Positions 26,112 through 33,940 of a stretch of 64,000 bases of DNA are shown piece by piece. A model generated the notes under the pieces. It ran no database searches and was not told the origin of the DNA. It saw nothing but the letters and a program-made list of their open reading frames with translations. The position numbers and the translations under genes are program-made. Source of the stretch: Chitinophagaceae bacterium (lineage in GTDB: Bacteria > Bacteroidota > Bacteroidia > Chitinophagales > UBA10324); the NCBI GenBank assembly GCA_947474435.1, contig CANJII010000003.1, positions 86,297 to 150,296 on the forward strand, read 5' to 3'. Position 1 is the stretch's first letter. Each line of letters begins with the position of its first letter.

Positions 26112-27635
26112 ATGACATCAGTTTTCATTAAAGACCTTGCAAAGTATGAAGGTCAGGAAGTGCAATTGCAGGGGTGGGTTTACAACAAGCGTTCCGGCAA
26201 GGGATTGTTTTTTATTGTGCTGCGCGATGGCTTCGGGTACTGCCAGTGTGTGGTGGACGAAAAAATTGTGAATTCCGAATCGTTTGAAGCATCGAAAAAT
26301 TTAACCCAGGAAAGCTCGTGCACCATAGTTGGTATAGTGGTGAAGGACGAACGACAAATGGGTGGATATGAAATTCAAGCAACGAGTGTTGAAGTAATTT
26401 CTATTGCAGAGGAATTTCCGATTTCAAAAAAAGAACATGGAGTTGATTTTCTGATGGATGAGCGGCACTTGTGGTTGCGCACGCAACGGCAATGGGCAAT
26501 CATGCGCATTCGTAACAAGATGATTTTTTCCATTCACAAATTTTTTCAGTCGAATGATTTTGTGCAAATGGATGCTCCGATTTTCACAGGCAATGCAGTG
26601 GAAGGAACGAGCACATTATTCGAAACAGATTTTTACGGACAAAGCGCATACTTGAGTCAGAGTGGACAATTGTATGGCGAAGCGATGGCAATGGCGTTCA
26701 ACAAGATTTACACTTTCGGTCCTACTTTCAGAGCAGAGAAATCGAAAACGCGCCGACACTTATCAGAGTTCTGGATGATAGAACCCGAAATGGCTTTTCA
26801 TGATTTAGACATGAACATGAATGTGATTGAAGCGATGATGAAATTTGTAGTGAATGAATTAGTAGTGGTGTGCGCAGAAGAATTTAAAATCATTGGTCGC
26901 GATGTATCTATTCTTAAAAATATTAATCGTCCGTTTCCTCGCATTGCTTATGATGATGCTGTGGATATGATTCTCGGGAAGAAAGATGTGGATGGAAAAA
27001 ACAGTATTGCATTATTAGAAGGCGATTTGAAAAAAGTGCAGGACAGAATTGCTGAAGTGAAAAAAGAAACTGAAGAGCGCGAAGCAAAACTGAAAGATGC
27101 CGGAATGAAAAAAGGCGAAATTGCTTTCAACCAAAACAAAATTGATTCACTGAAAAATGAATTGAAAGATTTGGAAGAAGATGAGCGCAACATTCCGAAT
27201 TGGTTGAACTCGGCAAAGAATTTTCAGCGCGGAGATGATTTCGGTGGCTCCGATGAAACTGTGCTCACACGATTATTTGATATTCCGATTATGATTTACA
27301 ACTGGCCTCACGAAGTGAAAGCATTTTATCTGAAGCGCGATAAGAATGCACCGCATTTAGCGAAAGGTGTTGATGTGTTAGCACCCGAAGGATACGGAGA
27401 AATTGTTGGCGGCGGCGAAAGAGAAACAGATATTAATTTACTGAAAGAAAAAATTATTGAACACAAATTACCAATGGAAGCATTCGAATGGTACCTCGAT
27501 TTGCGTCGCTATGGTTCAGTGAAACACGCGGGCTTCGGATTGGGCTTGGAAAGATTGGTAGCTTGGGTTTGTAAGTTGCCGCATGTACGCGAGACCATTC
27601 CGTTTCCACGGATGTATGGAAGGTTGTTTCCATAG
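26112..27635 (+). CDS. asnS: Asparaginyl-tRNA synthetase
   Basis: Class IIb synthetase that charges tRNA-Asn. The 507-residue protein has the N-terminal OB-fold anticodon domain (VQLQGWVYNKRSGKG), class II motif 2 (FRAEKSKTRRHLSEFWMIEPE) split by conserved charged residues, and motif 3 GFGLGLERLVAW near the end. An insertion of about 80 residues (around 287-368) rich in Lys and Glu looks like a helical hairpin or coiled coil and makes it longer than E. coli AsnRS (466). I recall such an insertion in other Bacteroidota AsnRS. It follows the repeat block and stands alone. Confidence 0.96.
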   Translation: MTSVFIKDLAKYEGQEVQLQGWVYNKRSGKGLFFIVLRDGFGYCQCVVDEKIVNSESFEASKNLTQESSCTIVGIVVKDERQMGGYEIQATSVEVISIAEEFPISKKEHGVDFLMDERHLWLRTQRQWAIMRIRNKMIFSIHKFFQSNDFVQMDAPIFTGNAVEGTSTLFETDFYGQSAYLSQSGQLYGEAMAMAFNKIYTFGPTFRAEKSKTRRHLSEFWMIEPEMAFHDLDMNMNVIEAMMKFVVNELVVVCAEEFKIIGRDVSILKNINRPFPRIAYDDAVDMILGKKDVDGKNSIALLEGDLKKVQDRIAEVKKETEEREAKLKDAGMKKGEIAFNQNKIDSLKNELKDLEEDERNIPNWLNSAKNFQRGDDFGGSDETVLTRLFDIPIMIYNWPHEVKAFYLKRDKNAPHLAKGVDVLAPEGYGEIVGGGERETDINLLKEKIIEHKLPMEAFEWYLDLRRYGSVKHAGFGLGLERLVAWVCKLPHVRETIPFPRMYGRLFP

Positions 27636-27782
27636 CGCATATTGCAAAGATTTTTAGGTTAAAAAAGCAACACCAGGTTCATTTCCAGTTAAATCTCTTT
27701 CCGTTGCTTTTCATAAAAATGATTTTTATTTATGTGATTCGACTCGATTACAAAAAGGTGTTTTTATTTATAAGAAAAGATA

Positions 27783-28559
27783 TTACAGTTTAATTTTTAA
27801 AAGTACCGGACAGTGATCGCTGTGTCTTACTTCAGGTAAAATTTCTGACGATACTAAATCTTTTTCCAATTCCTTAGTTGCATTGTGATAATCAATCCGC
27901 CATCCTTTGTTGTTTGCGCGGGCATTAAAAAAATTACTCCACCAGGTGTATTGATGAGGTTCTTGATTGAAGTGGCGGAAAGTATCTATCCATCCGGTCT
28001 CAAAAAATTTTGTCATCCATTCCCTTTCTTCCGGAAGAAAGCCTGATGAGTTTTTATTTCCTTTCGGGTCGTGAATGTCAATGGGCTGATGGCAGATATT
28101 GTAATCACCTGATAGAATAATTTTATTTCTGGTCTTCTTCAATTTGATTAAATAATCCAGGTAATCATTGAGGAAATTATACTTAAACCCCTGACGAATT
28201 TCTCCTGTTGTTCCGCTTGGAAAATAAGTGTTGATGAAAGTGGTGTCGCCAATATCCATTCGCAATACTCTTCCCTCGCTGTCATATTGATTCAGACTTA
28301 TTCCTAATTTAATCTGGTCGGGTTTTAATTTAGTGAGAATACCCACGCCGCTGTATCCTTTCTTCTCTGCTGAAAACCAGAAGTGATGGTAACCAAGATT
28401 TTCAAATTCTTTCACATCAATTTGTTCCGGCTGCGCTTTTGTTTCCTGAAACATAACCACATCATACTTGTTTTCTTTCAGCCAATCCACCAATCCTTTT
28501 TTCATGGCAGCGCGAATGCCATTGACATTGTATGTGATGAGAGAAATTTGTGAAGACAT
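27783..28559 (-). CDS. xth: Exodeoxyribonuclease III
   Basis: AP endonuclease and 3'-5' exonuclease of base-excision repair (EEP fold). The 258-residue protein shows NVNGIRAA at the start, QETKAQ with the metal-binding Glu, SGDYNICHQPIDIHDP, and the catalytic HSDHCPV at the C-terminus. It is 25 residues or so from the size of typical ExoA/XthA enzymes. It lies downstream of the amine oxidase gene, separated by a strong inverted repeat, and converges with asnS. Confidence 0.95.
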   Translation of the reverse strand: MSSQISLITYNVNGIRAAMKKGLVDWLKENKYDVVMFQETKAQPEQIDVKEFENLGYHHFWFSAEKKGYSGVGILTKLKPDQIKLGISLNQYDSEGRVLRMDIGDTTFINTYFPSGTTGEIRQGFKYNFLNDYLDYLIKLKKTRNKIILSGDYNICHQPIDIHDPKGNKNSSGFLPEEREWMTKFFETGWIDTFRHFNQEPHQYTWWSNFFNARANNKGWRIDYHNATKELEKDLVSSEILPEVRHSDHCPVLLKIKL

Positions 28560-28616
28560 TTTTTTTATTTAATTTTTATTCAGACAAGAATAAAGAGAAT
28601 CATTTATAAAAAGCAA

Positions 28617-28653
28617 TTGGACAAATTTGCAATTGGATTGCAAATTTGTCCAA
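28617..28653 (-). terminator. 17-bp perfect inverted repeat, probable terminator
   Basis: Arms at 28617-28633 and 28637-28653 (TTGGACAAATTTGCAAT and its exact complement) are separated by three bases. On the minus strand it is followed by TGCTTTTTATAAA. It starts about 16 bp past the amine oxidase stop codon. The stem is AT-rich and unusually long for a terminator, so another role is possible. Confidence 0.6.
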
Positions 28654-28668
28654 CATTACGAATAGAAA

Positions 28669-30348
28669 TTAATGTGTAAGAATTCTTCTTCCCTCACTTT
28701 CTTCTTCTATTCTGTTACCACCACAAAATGTTTCCATGATTTTTCCAGCTGCTTTTTTTCCTGTTTCTGCTGCACCATTCATGTAACCTTGATACCAAAG
28801 CGAACAATGTTCTCCGGCAAAATGCAGGTTGCCAATACTTTTTCTCTCAGCTCCTGCAATGGTTGTAAACTGACCCGGGCGATAGCACGCATAACTTGCA
28901 AGTGTGTGAGGATGACTTGGCCAGTGCATTCGCTGAACATTTCCATTGTAATGAGTTGTAACACCATTCCAGATTTGTTCCAACTTCGGCAGATAAATAT
29001 CTTTTTGTGATTGCGGTGTTCCGCTGCCTAAATCATTCCCCAGATTTCCTCCAACGAAAACAGTAAATCCTCCATTTGTTCCTCCTTGCAATTGACTGTT
29101 ATCCCAGCCGGTTTGCAAACCATTATCTGAAAAAGTATATCCTGTATAACCCTGTGTTCGCCAATAGCGGTTATTGAATCCCATCATCAGTTTTGCATTG
29201 GAGCCATAACCAAGATTCTGTATCGCATATGTTTTCCATGAAGGGAGTGTTAAATCTAGAATCACATTTTTAAGAATAGTAAATGGTATAGCAAGCACCA
29301 CTACATCAGCACTTACTTGTTCAGTTGCTCCGTTCGGTTTTTCAAACCATAGTTTATAAGTACCATTTGCCAATTGCTGCAGCTTCACTAATTTTCGTTC
29401 AAGTATTACACGGTTTTGCACCTGCTCGTAAATCTTATTTATCAGGCGTTGATTACCTCCCTGAATTTTATATCGCTCATCACTTTCACCGAAAATATCG
29501 AATGTGCCTTGTGATACATCAGCAGAAAATAAATACAGGAAGTTGATTGAAGATTGATCATCCACTTCTCGGCCGTATTCAGTAAGGTAGGCAACTTCCA
29601 ATGCTTCGCGAATCCATCCGCTCATTCCAATCGAATCAAAATATTCGGAGATGGATTGGTTATCGTAAAAATCTGCGTTGCCATAATTATTGTAAACCAT
29701 CACATTTGGCAACGCATCAATATCAGATTGAATTTGTGTGGCATAAGGAAGAAATGCATTTATTACTTGAGTGAGCGAATAATGTTGACCGTTGAAATAA
29801 TAATCCTGCATGTTCAATGCGGTTTCACTTGGAAGAAATGTATCAATCAATGGAAGATTAAATTCATTCGCAAGATGAATCATATCGGTATGAATACTGT
29901 CAATAAATTCTCCACCTAATTCAGTGGTAAGACCAGGCGCCATAATATTATTTGAGGTGTAAATACGACCACCAACTCGTGTACTGGATTCATACACTTT
30001 TGCCATAACTCCTTCCTTCTTCAATTGATAGCAACAATTCAATCCGGCCATTCCTCCTCCGACAATCACAATGTTTGTATCACAACTTTTCTTTTCACTT
30101 GAGCCTGTTGCCGCCAAAATTTCATTTCCTTTTTTACAAGAAGCAACTAAACCTGCGGCGCCAAAAACTAATCCTGCTTTTGCAGTAGTAGATAAAAAAT
30201 TTCGACGCGAAGCACTTCGTGGTTGCGAAATCATATCAGCTAATTCATCAACCGGTGGTGCTGATTTATTTTTTGAAAGCAGTGCTAATTGAAATGCTTT
30301 TTTTAAAGTGCGAAGCAGTTCGGTGCGAGATTGTAAGTGACGACTCAT
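28669..30348 (-). CDS. Tat-exported flavin amine oxidase
   Basis: FAD-dependent oxidoreductase of the flavin monoamine oxidase family, 559 residues. A twin-arginine motif SRRNFLS (about residue 47) leads a hydrophobic stretch ending in a lipobox-like VASC, so the protein is probably exported folded and lipid-anchored. The dinucleotide-binding IVGGGMAGLNCCYQL starts near residue 94, with VGGRIYT after it. The C-terminal NLHFAGEHCSLWYQGYMNGA matches the flavin-binding end of the family. The substrate (polyamine, aromatic amine or amino acid) is not visible. The roughly 45-residue leader before the twin arginines is unusually long; an internal start was not found. Confidence 0.87.
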   Translation of the reverse strand: MSRHLQSRTELLRTLKKAFQLALLSKNKSAPPVDELADMISQPRSASRRNFLSTTAKAGLVFGAAGLVASCKKGNEILAATGSSEKKSCDTNIVIVGGGMAGLNCCYQLKKEGVMAKVYESSTRVGGRIYTSNNIMAPGLTTELGGEFIDSIHTDMIHLANEFNLPLIDTFLPSETALNMQDYYFNGQHYSLTQVINAFLPYATQIQSDIDALPNVMVYNNYGNADFYDNQSISEYFDSIGMSGWIREALEVAYLTEYGREVDDQSSINFLYLFSADVSQGTFDIFGESDERYKIQGGNQRLINKIYEQVQNRVILERKLVKLQQLANGTYKLWFEKPNGATEQVSADVVVLAIPFTILKNVILDLTLPSWKTYAIQNLGYGSNAKLMMGFNNRYWRTQGYTGYTFSDNGLQTGWDNSQLQGGTNGGFTVFVGGNLGNDLGSGTPQSQKDIYLPKLEQIWNGVTTHYNGNVQRMHWPSHPHTLASYACYRPGQFTTIAGAERKSIGNLHFAGEHCSLWYQGYMNGAAETGKKAAGKIMETFCGGNRIEEESEGRRILTH

Positions 30349-30512
30349 AAGTAATTTTTTTATTGGGATGGAATGTAGGAGAATAAATTTGAACTCAGTT
30401 CTTTTTTTTGTTGATCGTATTTTTTATTGCTTTAACAATAATAATTTGGGTACCTGATTTTTAAAATAGTTGTATCCATGAATATTAATTTCCAATTCAT
30501 TTTCACTCTAAC

Positions 30513-30542
30513 CTTGAAAATTCAATTGTTGGGTTACATTTG
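30513..30542 (+). promoter_or_regulatory. Putative promoter of the HU-TPR-bS22 operon
   Basis: TTG at 30514-30516 and TACATTTG at 30535-30542 match the Bacteroidota -33 and TAnnTTTG -7 boxes with an 18-nt spacer. A start of transcription near 30549 would leave a leader of about 40 nt before the HU-like ATG. Confidence 0.5.
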
Positions 30543-30587
30543 CACCCCTCATAATTAAAAAGCTAAAAGGCTGTAAATCATACTTGA

Positions 30588-30896
30588 ATGAGAAAAGCTG
30601 ACCTGATAAATAAGATTTCGGAAAAAACCGGATTACCAAAGAATGATGTTTTGATTTCAATGGAGGCATTTTTTAAAGAAGTGAAAGAATCATTGAAGCA
30701 AGGGGATAATGTGTACATCAGAGGCTTCGGAAGTTTTGTTGTAAAGAAGCGTGCTTCTAAAATCGGTCGCATTATTACTCGCAATGAAAGCATCGTGATT
30801 CCTGAACATTACATTCCTGCATTTAAACCTGCAAAGGTTTTTACTGACAGAGTGAAGAGCGCGAATGCGAAGAAGGCATTAGCTGAAAAAAAATAA
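30588..30896 (+). CDS. HU/IHF-family DNA-binding protein
   Basis: A 102-residue member of the HU/IHF family, slightly longer than HU at 13026-13298. It keeps the helical start (MRKADLINKIS), the IRGFGSFV turn and the DNA-binding arm (KRASKIGRIITRNESIVIPEH), where the usual RNPQTG is replaced by ITRNESIVIP with the proline kept. The C-terminus is Lys/Ala-rich. In Bacteroidota such a gene is often found just upstream of a TPR gene and rng, as here. It may bind specific sites or act in nucleoid structure. Confidence 0.93.
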   Translation: MRKADLINKISEKTGLPKNDVLISMEAFFKEVKESLKQGDNVYIRGFGSFVVKKRASKIGRIITRNESIVIPEHYIPAFKPAKVFTDRVKSANAKKALAEKK

Positions 30897-30902
30897 TTTG
30901 CA

Positions 30903-31757
30903 TTGAGTAAAACCGGAATACAACAAGTTCTTTTAGTGCTCATTGGAGTGGGATTGGTGCTTGCGCTGTTTTTTTTTGGTGATACAAAAACCCGACTGGT
31001 TGCAGAAGCGAAAGGTCCGATGCAGGGAGGTGAAATGCCAAGCAGAACAAGCACCATGTCGTTCGATAAATTGCTTGAACTGGCAAGCGGCACTTTAACC
31101 AAGGAGCAAAAAGATTCCGTTTCAATGCTTCAGCAGTTGGTTGATAAATCATCAACAACTGAAAAAGCAAAGTCGCTCGAAAATCTGGCGAATCTTTGGG
31201 CACGCACACAAAATTTAATTGTGAGTGCGCATTATTTTGAAGAGGCCGCTAAACTGGACTCAACAAAAGATAAATGGAAAACAGCGGGCGATTATTATTT
31301 CGTGGGTTTGCAAAACACAGGAGATACAGCAGCTAAACTGTTTGCAGGTCAGCGATCGTTTGAATGTTATGCTGCGGCATCGAGGTTTGATACTTCAGAC
31401 ACCAAATTGAAAGTGCTGGAAGCAGTGAGTTTGATTGATGGGGTTGGAAATGTGATGAGCGGAGTTTTACTTTTAAAAGAAGTAGAAAAAACAGACCCCG
31501 ACAATGAACTGATGAATGTGACTTTGGGCCGTCTCGCCATCGTTTCAGGTCAGTATCCGAAAGCAATCACCCGATTGGAGCGAACGATTAAGTTGTATCC
31601 GAAAAACACGGAAGCTTACTTTCACCTCGGAGAAGCATACAGGGCAACAGGACAAAAAAATGAAGCAATAAAAATGTTTGAGAAGTGTAAGGAACTTGAA
31701 AAATCACCTTCGTTTCAAAAACAGTTAGACGAATACATTAACCAAATAAAAAATTAA
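30903..31757 (+). CDS. Membrane-anchored tetratricopeptide repeat protein
   Basis: A 284-residue protein with an N-terminal hydrophobic segment (about residues 9-24) and a C-terminal run of TPR units (about 120-280), e.g. AITRLERTIKLYPKNTEAYFHLGEAYRATGQKNEA read in parts. It is likely an inner-membrane protein with a periplasmic or cytoplasmic scaffold. The start seems to be TTG at 30903, six bases after the HU stop; no ATG precedes the membrane segment. It lies between HU and the bS22-like gene in an apparent operon. Function unknown. Confidence 0.85.
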   Translation: MSKTGIQQVLLVLIGVGLVLALFFFGDTKTRLVAEAKGPMQGGEMPSRTSTMSFDKLLELASGTLTKEQKDSVSMLQQLVDKSSTTEKAKSLENLANLWARTQNLIVSAHYFEEAAKLDSTKDKWKTAGDYYFVGLQNTGDTAAKLFAGQRSFECYAAASRFDTSDTKLKVLEAVSLIDGVGNVMSGVLLLKEVEKTDPDNELMNVTLGRLAIVSGQYPKAITRLERTIKLYPKNTEAYFHLGEAYRATGQKNEAIKMFEKCKELEKSPSFQKQLDEYINQIKN

Positions 31758-31763
31758 AAATCT

Positions 31764-31859
31764 ATGCCAAGCGGTAAGAAAAGAAAGCGTCATAAAATGG
31801 CGACCCACAAGCGCAAAAAAAGATTACGCAAGAACAGACATAAAAAGAAAAACAAGTAG
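31764..31859 (+). CDS. 31-residue AURKAIP1/COX24-domain protein, bS22-like
   Basis: Starting MPSGKKRKRHKMATHKRKK and ending KKKNK, this 31-residue protein is over half Lys and Arg. It matches the AURKAIP1/COX24 domain, related to mitochondrial small-subunit protein mS38 and the actinobacterial ribosomal protein bS22. A ribosomal role is therefore likely; it would sit near the decoding centre by analogy, which is inference. It begins 6 bp after the TPR gene and 200 bp before rng. It is easily missed because of its size, but the conserved context supports it. Confidence 0.85.
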   Translation: MPSGKKRKRHKMATHKRKKRLRKNRHKKKNK

Positions 31860-31990
31860 TCATTGTTTTTTTTGAAAAGTTTCTCTGATAATTTTTCATC
31901 TTACTTTTCTATTTGATTAGTGTATGTGAAAAAGAAATACTCATTAACAGAGTTGCTTTTTAATCAAACATAAAATTTGAAAATCTTAAT

Positions 31991-32029
31991 GCCCGGCTGC
32001 CATTTATTGTGGTCGGGTCTGTTTTATTT
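31991..32029 (+). terminator. Probable terminator before rng
   Basis: CCCGGC (31992-31997) and GTCGGG (32012-32017) form a 6-bp stem with one G-U pair, followed by TCTGTTTTATTTTT. It lies 130 bp past the bS22-like stop and 30 bp ahead of rng. It could end the HU operon or act as an attenuator for rng. The stem is short. Confidence 0.5.
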
Positions 32030-32058
32030 TTAAGGTATTTAAGTAGCACAAAAGTTTA

Positions 32059-33696
32059 ATGGCAGACGAGATCATCACCAACAAGCCACCCGAATTAGTT
32101 GACAAGACTGAAAAAAAACAGCCTGCTCAGGTAACAAGGGAATTGTATGTGAACACTGCAACAGGTGGCGGAATAGAAATAGCTTTACTCGAAGACAAAA
32201 AATTAGTTGAGATACAACAAGACCAACTCAACTCTTCATTCTCTATTGGTGATATTGTACTAGCGAGATTGCAAAAAGTATTGCCCGGTTTGAATGCGGC
32301 ATTTGTTGATATTGGTTTTCAGAAAAATGGTTTTCTGCATTACTCCGACCTTGGTTCGCAAATTCGTTCGGTACAGAAATACACCAACATGGCAATTGCC
32401 GGTCAGGCAACAGGTGATTTAGCCAACTTTAAAATTGAACCTGAAACTTATAAAACCGGTCGCATCGGAAATGTATTCAGCAAGCGCGATCCTGTGTTGG
32501 TTCAAATTACAAAAGAACCCATCAGCACAAAAGGCCATCGCCTCAGCTGCGATATTTCATTGGCAGGAAGATATGTGGTGCTCATTCCTTTTAAGAATGA
32601 AATTAATATTTCGAAAAAAATTACTTCAGGCGACGAGCGCAAACGGTTGTTGCGATTGGTAGAAAGCATTCGACCAAAAAATTTCGGTGTGATTGTGCGA
32701 ACAGTGGCTGAAGGAAAAACTGTTGCTGACTTGCACGAAGACATTGAAACAATGAGCAAGAAGTGGAACGAAATGTCAACCGCTTTGAAAGATGCAACTT
32801 CTCCGAGAAAAGTATTAAGTGAGATGGATAAAACTTCCACCATGCTTCGGGATATGTTGAATCCTTCGTTCAACAAAATTGTGGTTACCAGCAAGGAGAT
32901 GTTTGATGATATCCGCACCTATATCAGCCGCATTGCTCCCGATAAAGAAAGTATTGTTCAGTTATACTCGGGCAAAACTCCGCTCTTCGATCAGTTTGAT
33001 ATTACTCGACAGATAAAATCAACTTTCGGAAAAACAGTAAACCTTGATAGTGGTGCTTATTTAATTATCGAACACACCGAAGCACTGCATGTGGTGGATG
33101 TGAACAGCGGCCACAAAATGGGCAACGACGATAACATGGAAGGCAACGCCATGAAGGTGAACATGGAAGCGGCCGAAGAAATTGCACGGCAACTTCGCCT
33201 TCGTGATATTGGCGGAATTATCGTGATTGATTTTATTGATGTTCGCAATCCTGAAAACAAACGGATACTCAACAATGCAATGATGAATTTTATGAAGGCC
33301 GATAAAGCCCGTCATACCATTTTACCATTGAGCAAATTCGGCATCATGCAAATCACACGGCAGCGTGTGAAGCCGCAGATAAATATTGTTACGAGTGAAA
33401 CCTGTCCTACCTGTAATGGCACCGGATTAATTGGTCCTTCTATTTTATTATCAGATGATATTGAAAAGAAACTTGAGCACCTGATTACCAAACAGAATCA
33501 GAAAAAAATTACACTCTTTGTTCATCCGTATCTTGAATCGTATTTCAAACAAGGAATTTTATTTTCATCCATACAATGGAAGTGGCGCCGCAAGTATGGT
33601 CAGTGGGTTACCATTGACAGCAGTGAATCGAACCCCATTAACGAATATCATTTTTATGATAAGAACGGGGAAGAGATTGAAGTGGAAGCGAAGTAA
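32059..33696 (+). CDS. rng: Ribonuclease E/G family protein (RNase G)
   Basis: Endoribonuclease that processes rRNA 5' ends and degrades mRNA. The 545-residue protein has an S1 domain near the N-terminus (VLARLQKVLPGLNAAFVDIG), the catalytic metal region VVDVNSGHKMG, IVIDFIDVRNPENKR, and the CPTCNGTG zinc-link motif near residue 455. There is no long RNase E-type C-terminal tail, hence RNase G. It lies downstream of HU, the TPR gene and the bS22-like gene, a usual Bacteroidota order. Confidence 0.95.
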   Translation: MADEIITNKPPELVDKTEKKQPAQVTRELYVNTATGGGIEIALLEDKKLVEIQQDQLNSSFSIGDIVLARLQKVLPGLNAAFVDIGFQKNGFLHYSDLGSQIRSVQKYTNMAIAGQATGDLANFKIEPETYKTGRIGNVFSKRDPVLVQITKEPISTKGHRLSCDISLAGRYVVLIPFKNEINISKKITSGDERKRLLRLVESIRPKNFGVIVRTVAEGKTVADLHEDIETMSKKWNEMSTALKDATSPRKVLSEMDKTSTMLRDMLNPSFNKIVVTSKEMFDDIRTYISRIAPDKESIVQLYSGKTPLFDQFDITRQIKSTFGKTVNLDSGAYLIIEHTEALHVVDVNSGHKMGNDDNMEGNAMKVNMEAAEEIARQLRLRDIGGIIVIDFIDVRNPENKRILNNAMMNFMKADKARHTILPLSKFGIMQITRQRVKPQINIVTSETCPTCNGTGLIGPSILLSDDIEKKLEHLITKQNQKKITLFVHPYLESYFKQGILFSSIQWKWRRKYGQWVTIDSSESNPINEYHFYDKNGEEIEVEAK

Positions 33697-33940
33697 CTGA
33701 AATGTTTTCCATATTAAATTTTCAGGGCATAAGAAATTTACATTCGTGTTACGCAAAAAATTCACCGGTAAGTTTTTGAAAAAATTCTCTGAGTAATAAT
33801 TTGAATAAGAAAACAAGTTGGTTTTCAGAACAATCAATCAATCTGTGAATCTCTGCTTGATGCAGCTATATCTGACTATACTTTTTCTGAGATCAATTTC
33901 CTCTAATGGTCAAAAATTGTTTTGTTGATTTACTCCCTGA

